Below the pieces are notes generated by a model. It was given only the letters and a program-made list of their open reading frames with translations, did no database searches and was not told the DNA's origin. The position numbers and the translations under genes are program-made. This document shows, in pieces, positions 6,926 to 12,414 of a stretch of DNA of 14,820 bases. This stretch comes from Alphaproteobacteria bacterium (GTDB lineage Bacteria; Pseudomonadota; Alphaproteobacteria; UBA6615): positions 1-14,820 of the forward strand of contig JABDJY010000260.1 of the NCBI GenBank assembly GCA_013003285.1. Direction: 5' to 3'. Numbering within the stretch: position 1 is the first letter of the stretch; each line of letters begins with the position of its first letter.

Positions 6926-7948
6926 ATGCTGAAGACCACCGTGACCGGCAGCCTGCCCAAGCCCGCCTGGCTGGCCCAACCGGAAGTGCTATGGGCGCCC
7001 TGGGCGTCGGACGACCCGGCGCTGCTGGAAGAAGCCAAGCACGACGCGGTGCGCCTCGCCATCCGCGATCAGGAAGAGGCCGGCATCGATATCGTCTCCG
7101 ATGGCGAACAATCGCGCCAGCATTTCGTCCACGGCATTCTGGAGAAGATCGAGGGCATTGACTTCGAGAATAAGCAGCGCATCGGCATCCGCGACGACCG
7201 CTACGAGGCCGACTGCCCGACCGTGGTATCGGAAATCCGCCGGTCGGGGCCGATCCACCAGGGCGAAGTGATCTTCGCCCGCGCCCATACTGACCATGAT
7301 CTGAAATTCACCATGCCCGGGCCAATGACCATCGTCGATACCCTGGCCGACACCCATTACGGCGACCGGCCGGCCCTGGCCATGGCCTTTGCCGATATCC
7401 TCAACGCCGAAGCGCGTGAGATCGCCGCCGCCGGCGCCAATGTCATCCAGTTCGACGAACCGGCCTTCAACGTCTATCTCGACGCGGTGCCGACCTGGGG
7501 CGTGGAAGCGCTGAACCGCGCGGTTGACGGCGTCGCCTGCACCACGGCGGTGCATATCTGCTACGGCTACGGCATCAAGGCCAATCTGGACTGGAAGGCC
7601 ACCCTGGGCGCGGTGTGGGACCAGTACGAAAAAACCCTGCCGGCCCTGGCGGAAAGCGACATCGATCAGGTGTCGCTGGAATTCGCCGGCTCGCGGGTAC
7701 CCATCGAGGTGATCTCGCTGCTCGACGGCAAGAAAGACGTTCTGGTCGGCGCCATCGACGTCACCACCCTGGAAGCCGAGACACCGGAACAGGTCGCCGC
7801 GGTGATCCGCAGCGCGCTAGAGTACACCGCACCGGAGCGCATCTTCCCCTGCACCAATTGCGGCATGGTGCCCCTGCCGCGCAGCGTGTCGCAAGGCAAG
7901 CTGAAAGCCCTGGCCGCCGGCGCCGCGCTGGTCCGTGCCGAACTCTAA
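6926..7948 (+). CDS. Core MetE-like zinc methyltransferase (cobalamin-independent methionine synthase family, catalytic domain only)
   Basis: A 340-residue protein matching only the C-terminal catalytic half of the roughly 750-residue MetE; the N-terminal half of MetE is absent. The zinc site is complete: His210 and Cys212 (VHICYGYG), Glu252 (SLEFAGSR) and Cys312 (CTNCGMVPLP), with DGEQSR at 59-64. Stand-alone core MetE proteins include folate-independent methionine synthases that use other methyl donors, and alkyl-thiol transferases such as epoxyalkane:coenzyme M transferase. I chose ATG 6926 because GGGAGAG precedes it and homology begins at LKTTVTGSLPKPAWL; the open frame runs further upstream, into the divergent gene. 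It is followed after 28 bases by the Ldh2 gene, so an operon is likely. Whether it makes methionine or transfers a methyl group from a catabolic substrate is open. Confidence 0.92.
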   Translation: MLKTTVTGSLPKPAWLAQPEVLWAPWASDDPALLEEAKHDAVRLAIRDQEEAGIDIVSDGEQSRQHFVHGILEKIEGIDFENKQRIGIRDDRYEADCPTVVSEIRRSGPIHQGEVIFARAHTDHDLKFTMPGPMTIVDTLADTHYGDRPALAMAFADILNAEAREIAAAGANVIQFDEPAFNVYLDAVPTWGVEALNRAVDGVACTTAVHICYGYGIKANLDWKATLGAVWDQYEKTLPALAESDIDQVSLEFAGSRVPIEVISLLDGKKDVLVGAIDVTTLEAETPEQVAAVIRSALEYTAPERIFPCTNCGMVPLPRSVSQGKLKALAAGAALVRAEL

Positions 7949-7976
7949 AACAAAACCCCAGATCCCCGGAGACATT

Positions 7977-9026
7977 ATGAGCGGCGATATTATTGTAACG
8001 GCCGAGGCCCTGAAGGATTTTGCCGCGCGGGTCTTTATCGCCTGCGATGTCTCGCCCGAACACGCCAAACTGTGGGCCGATATTCTGGTCTGGGCGAATT
8101 TGCGCGGCGTCGATTCCCACGGTGTGCTGCGCATCCCGCGCTATATCCAGACACTCAGCAACGGCAACATCAACGCCCGGCCCAATATCACGGTCGAGCG
8201 GCGCGCCGGCGCCATCGCTGTGCTCGACTGCGATAACGCGCCCGGGCCGGTGGGCATGTCGCGGGCCATGGAAGAGGCGATCTCGTGCGCGCAGCAAGTC
8301 CATGTGGGTTGGTGCATCGCGCGCAACGTCACCCATTCCGGCGCCATCGGCTATTTCGCCCAGATCGCCGCCAAAGCCGGCATGGCGGGCATCGTGATGA
8401 TCGCCTCACGGCCGATGATGGCCTATCACGGCGGCCGCACGGCGGCGCTATCGACCAATCCGCTGGCCATCGCCGTGCCCGGCGGCGACCACCCGCCCCT
8501 GGTGCTCGATATGGCGAGCTCGGCGGTCTCCATGGGCAAGGTGCTGGAGGCGCGCGACGCCGGCCAGACCATTCCCGACGGCTGGGCGCTGGACGCCAGT
8601 GGCCACATGACCAACGACCCCAACGACGCCGCCATCCTGATGCCGCTGGGCGGCGCCAAGGGCTCGAGCCTGTCGCTGATGATGGAATGTCTGGTCTCGA
8701 TCATGGGCGCCAACCCGCTGATCGAGCAATTGATCCGGCCCGGCGCCGACCCCTCGGGCTTCCGCCAGAACGGTCTGGCCGTCGCCATCGATATCAAGGC
8801 CTTCATCGGCCTGGACGAATATGGCCAACAGGTCGACGATCTGGCCGACGCCATCAAGGCCCTGCCGCGCGCCGACGGGGTGGACGAAATCTACGCGCCG
8901 GGCGAACGCGGCGACGCGGTCCTGGCCGAGCGCGCCCAAAACGGCATCCCGCTACCGCAGGGCACCTGGGAGAGGCTCGCCGAGGGCGCAGGCAAGCTGG
9001 GCGTGGCGATGCCGGCGGTGGGTTAG
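7977..9026 (+). CDS. Ldh2-family malate/L-lactate-type dehydrogenase
   Basis: A 349-residue NAD(P)-dependent oxidoreductase of the Ldh2 family (malate, ureidoglycolate, sulfolactate, 2,3-diketogulonate and piperideine-2-carboxylate enzymes), unrelated to Rossmann-type lactate dehydrogenases. The signature LRGVDSHGVLRIPRY covers about residues 42-56 (His48). The probable catalytic histidine is His120 in VTHSGAIGYF. STNPLAIAVPG (159-169) and PLGGAKGSSLSLMME (223-237) are typical cofactor-binding segments. GGAG five bases upstream selects the ATG at 7977. It is the second gene of an operon with the MetE-like gene. AllD-type ureidoglycolate dehydrogenase is one possibility, given the PuuE-like neighbour, but nothing in the sequence decides this. 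Confidence 0.93.
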   Translation: MSGDIIVTAEALKDFAARVFIACDVSPEHAKLWADILVWANLRGVDSHGVLRIPRYIQTLSNGNINARPNITVERRAGAIAVLDCDNAPGPVGMSRAMEEAISCAQQVHVGWCIARNVTHSGAIGYFAQIAAKAGMAGIVMIASRPMMAYHGGRTAALSTNPLAIAVPGGDHPPLVLDMASSAVSMGKVLEARDAGQTIPDGWALDASGHMTNDPNDAAILMPLGGAKGSSLSLMMECLVSIMGANPLIEQLIRPGADPSGFRQNGLAVAIDIKAFIGLDEYGQQVDDLADAIKALPRADGVDEIYAPGERGDAVLAERAQNGIPLPQGTWERLAEGAGKLGVAMPAVG

Positions 9027-9118
9027 GCAGAGAACCTTAGATCCAGGCAGCCTCCGGATTGCCGAAACGGTCGGCCTAGAGCGCCCCCATAGGCGTAACA
9101 CCGCCTGGTATTATCGTA

Positions 9119-9147
9119 TTGAGCCTTTCTTAAGGGGTTTCTAATAC
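9119..9147 (+). promoter_or_regulatory. Sigma-70-like promoter of the 85-residue ORF/GAF operon
   Basis: TTGAGC (9119-9124) and TAATAC (9142-9147) are separated by exactly 17 bases, inside an AT-rich island (about 9110-9190) unlike the surrounding GC-rich DNA. The predicted leader before the ATG at 9187 is roughly 30 bases. Both hexamers match the consensus at four or five positions. The rest of the gap from 9027 shows no clear gene or terminator. Confidence 0.5.
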
Positions 9148-9186
9148 GTTGGAATATTATTTACCCAGTGATTTTCATTCCAAATT

Positions 9187-9444
9187 ATGTCGAACGACCC
9201 AAAGAACAAAAGCGGAGCGCTCGCCTTCATTCAGGACCGCTTACTCGACCCCGATCTATCGCCGGAGGTGCGTGAAAATACCCAGCGGTATTTCGAGCAT
9301 ATAACCCGCCTGGATCAGGATTTGCGCAATGTCGGCATGGACGGTGAGAAGATCGACGAACATCTTCTGGAAATATTCGAAGACTACGAACGTGAACTCT
9401 CGGCCAGTGTTAAGCGCGTCGAAATGGACATGAAAGATGATTAA
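9187..9444 (+). CDS. Small acidic protein of unknown function, translationally linked to the GAF protein
   Basis: I do not recognise this 85-residue protein. It is highly charged, predicted mostly helical, and lacks a signal peptide, membrane segment and cysteines. The middle (about residues 24-80, from LSPEVRENTQRYFEHITRLD onward) has heptad-like hydrophobic spacing that could form a coiled coil or helical hairpin. The ATG at 9187 has no obvious Shine-Dalgarno, so leaderless-like or weak initiation is possible. It lies downstream of a good promoter candidate, and its last eight bases overlap the start of the GAF gene (ATGATTAA), a common arrangement for co-translated partners. It may bind or regulate the GAF protein. 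That is inference from position only. Confidence 0.75.
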   Translation: MSNDPKNKSGALAFIQDRLLDPDLSPEVRENTQRYFEHITRLDQDLRNVGMDGEKIDEHLLEIFEDYERELSASVKRVEMDMKDD

Positions 9445-9949
9445 CCCAAACGACCCCAACGATCCGAACGAAGTTGAACGCCTGGCAGCGCTGCATCGCT
9501 ATGGCGTCCTCGATACGCCGGCCGAAGAGGCCTTCGACAGAATTACCCGGCTTGCCCAATCCGCACTCCGGGTACCCATCGTCCTGGTGTCACTGATCGA
9601 CGAAAACCGGCAGTGGTTTAAATCAAAGCAGGGGCTCGATACGCCGGAAACAGCACGTGATATTTCGTTTTGCACCCACGCGATCCAGCAAAACGAGCCG
9701 CTCATCATCACCGATGCGTTGGAGGATTCGAGGTTCCGCTCAAACCCGTTGGTCACCGGCGCGCCCAACATTCGTTTCTATGTGGGCGTTCCATTGCGGA
9801 CACCCGACGGTCACAATATCGGCACGCTTTGCGCGATCGATCAGAAACCGCGCGAGTTGACCGACGACCATATCCATATTCTCCGCGACCTCGCCAGCCT
9901 GGTGATGGACGAACTCGAACTACGCCGGCTCGCGGCGAATGCCGCCTGA
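9437..9949 (+). CDS. Stand-alone GAF-domain protein
   Basis: A 170-residue protein that is almost entirely one GAF domain (about residues 18-160), a small-molecule or redox sensing fold. Typical stretches are ALHRYGVLDTPAEEAFDRIT, VSLIDENRQWFKSKQGLD, RDISFCTHAI, FYVGVPLRTPDGHNIGTLCA and the C-terminal helix before the stop. The same arrangement sits at the N-terminus of many histidine kinases and diguanylate cyclases, but no output domain follows here. The start overlaps the stop of the small upstream ORF by eight bases. The N-terminus carries a short repeat, DPNDPNE, coded by repeated AAC-GAC-CCC-like codons. It does not match free-methionine sulfoxide reductase, another GAF-only protein. 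The ligand and partner are unknown. Confidence 0.92.
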   Translation: MINPNDPNDPNEVERLAALHRYGVLDTPAEEAFDRITRLAQSALRVPIVLVSLIDENRQWFKSKQGLDTPETARDISFCTHAIQQNEPLIITDALEDSRFRSNPLVTGAPNIRFYVGVPLRTPDGHNIGTLCAIDQKPRELTDDHIHILRDLASLVMDELELRRLAANAA

Positions 9950-9993
9950 CCTCATCCCGAGGCGGGACCACAGGTCCCGTCTCGAAGGATGTG
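9950..9993. repeat. REP-like palindromic element, long hairpin
   Basis: A 12-base-pair inner stem (9958-9969 with 9973-9984, one G-U pair) closes on a three-base ACA loop. Below it lie an AA bulge and five further pairs (CATCC with GGATG). It begins directly after the GAF stop codon and fills most of the gap to the convergent amidohydrolase stop. The ends match the copy at 5955-5983. No T-run follows, so it is not a classical terminator, though so strong a stem between convergent genes could still end or stabilise both transcripts. Confidence 0.75.
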
Positions 9994-10012
9994 CCGCCAG
10001 TGAACTGAAGAA

Positions 10013-11095
10013 CTAAGCCTTCGCCGGTACGTCCAGCTTCAGCAGCTTGGCCGCGTTGCCGCCCATGACCGTGGCTTTCTGGTCGTCGGACAGGCCCGAA
10101 GTGCCGTCGACGAAGCCGACCGGATCGGGTTCGGCCATGTCGTAGGGATAGTCGGTGCCCATGACGATATGGTCGGCGCCCCAGGTGTCGACCAGATAGC
10201 GCAGCTGATGGTCGGTGAAGACGACGGTATCGAAATAGAGTTTCTTCACATAGTGGCTCGGCGGCTTAGAGATCACCTGACGGCAATCGTCGCGCAGATG
10301 ATAGGGATGGTCGAAGCGGCCGGAATAAGCCGGCACATAGCCGCCGCCATGGGCGATGCAGATCTTCAAGCCGGGGAACTTCTCAAGATAGCCGTCGAAC
10401 ACCAGATGGCCCACGGCGAGCGCCGATTCCAGCGGATGGCCGATGGTGTTGCGGAAGTAATGGTCGCTCATGCGGTCTTTGAAGCTGGTGCCGATGGGAT
10501 GCATGAAGATCATCACGTCGAGCTCTTCGACCTTGGCGAAGAATTTCTCCAGCCCGGCGCGGGTCAGGTCCTGGCCGTTCACGTTGGTGGAAATCTCCAC
10601 CCCGCGGGTGCCGTGTTCCTTGACGCAGCGTTCGAGCTCGGCGACCGCCATATCGGCGTCCTGTAGCGGGGCGGTGCACAGACCGACGAAGCGGTCGGGA
10701 TTGCCGGCCACCACCTCGGCGATGCGGTCGTTGACCACCTTCGACGTGTCGCGGGCGAATTCGGCCGGATACTGGTAATTATAGTGGAACGGCGACGGCG
10801 ACAGCGCTTGCACGTCGATGCCGCAGGCGTCCATGTCGGCGATGCGTACTTCCGGCTCGGTCAGCTTGTCGAGGATCGTCTGGTGCTGATTGCGGTTGAT
10901 CTCGCCGGTCAGCGCGTTGGCCTCTTTGTAAAGCTTGGCCTGATCGGCGACCGACGGGTCGGCCAGCATGGCGTCGGCGTCGGGCACATGGACGTGGCAA
11001 TGAATATCGACGGTGAAATGCTTGTTGCCGTTGCTTACTTTTTCCACGTGGCCGTGGTCGCTGGCCGGTGCATGGGTGGCGCATGTGAATAACAT
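10013..11095 (-). CDS. ACMSD-like amidohydrolase (amidohydrolase_2 family), paralogue A
   Basis: A 360-residue metal-dependent TIM-barrel hydrolase/decarboxylase of the aminocarboxymuconate-semialdehyde decarboxylase group. Visible metal and active-site residues are His32 and His34 (DIHCHVH), His199 (FMHP), His249 (IAHGGGY) and Asp315 (MGTDYPYD). Family enzymes decarboxylate or hydrolyse aromatic-derived acids. The ATG at 11095 has AGGGGA upstream. It begins MLFTCATHAP, nearly the same as its neighbour, followed by a divergent linker up to the first metal motif. It lies 47 bases downstream of paralogue B and is probably the second gene of the operon. Over residues 81-200 I count 72 of 120 identical positions to paralogue B, so the pair arose by duplication. 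The substrate is unknown. Confidence 0.93.
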   Translation of the reverse strand: MLFTCATHAPASDHGHVEKVSNGNKHFTVDIHCHVHVPDADAMLADPSVADQAKLYKEANALTGEINRNQHQTILDKLTEPEVRIADMDACGIDVQALSPSPFHYNYQYPAEFARDTSKVVNDRIAEVVAGNPDRFVGLCTAPLQDADMAVAELERCVKEHGTRGVEISTNVNGQDLTRAGLEKFFAKVEELDVMIFMHPIGTSFKDRMSDHYFRNTIGHPLESALAVGHLVFDGYLEKFPGLKICIAHGGGYVPAYSGRFDHPYHLRDDCRQVISKPPSHYVKKLYFDTVVFTDHQLRYLVDTWGADHIVMGTDYPYDMAEPDPVGFVDGTSGLSDDQKATVMGGNAAKLLKLDVPAKA

Positions 11096-11118
11096 ATTGT
11101 TCCCCTGGGTTGCTGTTT

Positions 11119-11135
11119 CCGGCTGTCAGCGCCGG
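11119..11135 (-). other. Intercistronic hairpin between the two amidohydrolase genes
   Basis: CCGGC and GCCGG form a five-base-pair stem with a seven-base loop in the 47-base gap between paralogue B and paralogue A. No T-run follows on the transcribed strand. It is more likely a weak attenuator or an RNA-stability element than a terminator, or it is chance in GC-rich DNA. Confidence 0.3.
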
Positions 11136-11142
11136 TTTGGAG

Positions 11143-12213
11143 TTAGTCTAGGCCGAGTAGCCGGGCGGCGTTGCCGCCGATGATCTGGGCTTTCTGGTCG
11201 TCGCTCAGATCGGCGCCATTCACGTGGCCGACCGGATCAACCTCGGCCATGTCGTAGGGATAGTCGGTGCCCATGACGATATGGTCGGCGCCGAACACCT
11301 TGACCAGATATTCCAACTGGTGGTCGGTGAAGACCACAGTGTCGAAGTAGAAGCGCTTGAGATAGTCGGTCGGCACCTTGCCCTTGGGCAGGTGGCGCTG
11401 CATGTCGGGGCGCAGCGGGTGAGCGTGGTCGATGCGGCCCGAATAGGCGCCCAGGTAACCGCCGCCATGGGCGACGCAAATCTTCAGGCCCGGATGGCGG
11501 TCCATCACCCCATCGAATATCAGATAGTGAACGGCGGTCGTGGAGGCCAACGGATTGGCGATGATGTTGGAGAAATAATGGTCGGCGAAGCGCGCGCTTT
11601 CCGAAAAACCCGCCGGATGCATGAAGATCACCACGCCGAGCTCTTCGACCCGGGCGAAAAACTTATCGAGGCCGGCGCGCGATAATTCGGTGCCGCACAC
11701 ATCGGTCGAGATTTCCACGCCGCGCATACCCAACTCGCCGACACAGCGCTCAAGCTCGGTAACCGCCATTTCCGGGTTCTGCAGAGGCACGGTGCCTAGG
11801 GCCACAAAGCGGTCGGGATGGCCAGCGACCATCTCGGCCAGCGAATTGTTGACCGTCTGCGCCACATCGCGGCCCAAATCGGGTTCGGCCCAGTAGCAAT
11901 AATGGTTCGGCGCGGTGGAGACCGCTTGGATGTCGACCCCGGCGGCGTCCATATGGGACAGGCGCACATCCACGTCGGTCGCCATGGGCATGATGTCTTG
12001 CGTGTGCTGACGCTGGTAGGCGCGGGTTTCCTCACTGGCGTGCCACATCAACGGCTCGGTCTTGAGGTCGAAGACGTCTTTCACCATGGTGTCGACTTCA
12101 GGGACGTGCAGGTGGCAATGGATATCGACCGAGCGGATTTTCGAATCTCCGGTCGTGACCCGATGGCCGGCGGTGCCCGTCTCCGGGGCGTGATGGGCGC
12201 ACTTGAATAGCAT
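11143..12213 (-). CDS. ACMSD-like amidohydrolase (amidohydrolase_2 family), paralogue B
   Basis: A 356-residue paralogue of the downstream gene, with the same layout: MLFKCAHHAP N-terminus, His32 and His34 (DIHCHLH), His199 (FMHP), His249 (VAHGGGYLGAYSGR) and Asp317 (MGTDYPYD). The two align without gaps for about 270 residues. GAGGAAA six bases before the ATG at 12213 supports the start. It is the first gene of the minus-strand pair and is divergent from the molybdenum hydroxylase gene across a 201-base gap. Differences cluster at about residues 40-80 and 98-120, beside the active site in this fold, which suggests the copies handle different substrates or sequential intermediates. The chemistry (decarboxylation or hydrolysis) cannot be decided. 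Confidence 0.93.
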   Translation of the reverse strand: MLFKCAHHAPETGTAGHRVTTGDSKIRSVDIHCHLHVPEVDTMVKDVFDLKTEPLMWHASEETRAYQRQHTQDIMPMATDVDVRLSHMDAAGVDIQAVSTAPNHYCYWAEPDLGRDVAQTVNNSLAEMVAGHPDRFVALGTVPLQNPEMAVTELERCVGELGMRGVEISTDVCGTELSRAGLDKFFARVEELGVVIFMHPAGFSESARFADHYFSNIIANPLASTTAVHYLIFDGVMDRHPGLKICVAHGGGYLGAYSGRIDHAHPLRPDMQRHLPKGKVPTDYLKRFYFDTVVFTDHQLEYLVKVFGADHIVMGTDYPYDMAEVDPVGHVNGADLSDDQKAQIIGGNAARLLGLD

Positions 12214-12263
12214 GATGTTTCCTCGAACCTTTTTTAACGCTGCGGCTTATTGATTTATGACGC

Positions 12264-12275
12264 CATCGAACGATG
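12264..12275. promoter_or_regulatory. Small inverted repeat in the divergent amidohydrolase/CoxL gap
   Basis: CATCG-AA-CGATG is a perfect five-base dyad in the 201-base gap between two divergent genes, on the amidohydrolase side. It could be an operator. The rest of the gap (12214-12414) contains AT-rich patches (a TATATA-like hexamer near 12292) but no convincing promoter pair and no gene. The dyad is short enough to be chance. Confidence 0.25.
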
Positions 12276-12414
12276 CGCCGAAATGCAGCGCTTATATAGG
12301 TCGAACGGGGCCGTCAAATCCACAGGTTTCGACTCGCCCTCGACTCCCGCGCCGGCCATGCTAAATTCCGCGATCAAGAGCAACAATTTCTTACAGGGCG
12401 GGGGAACACGCATA

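Noticed and set aside
4138..9026. Sulfolactate racemisation pair (a D-isomer dehydrogenase plus an Ldh2/ComC-type enzyme)
   Set aside because: Both families are present, but no sulfolyase, sulfite exporter or sulfopyruvate gene is visible, and the two genes are in different transcription units.
9437..9949. Free-methionine-R-sulfoxide reductase for the GAF protein
   Set aside because: The sequence lacks the characteristic cysteine arrangement and motifs of that family and instead matches sensor-type GAF domains.
9950..9993. Classical Rho-independent terminator
   Set aside because: The stem is strong, but no T-run follows on either strand, and the ends match a second copy, so a repeat element is the better description.
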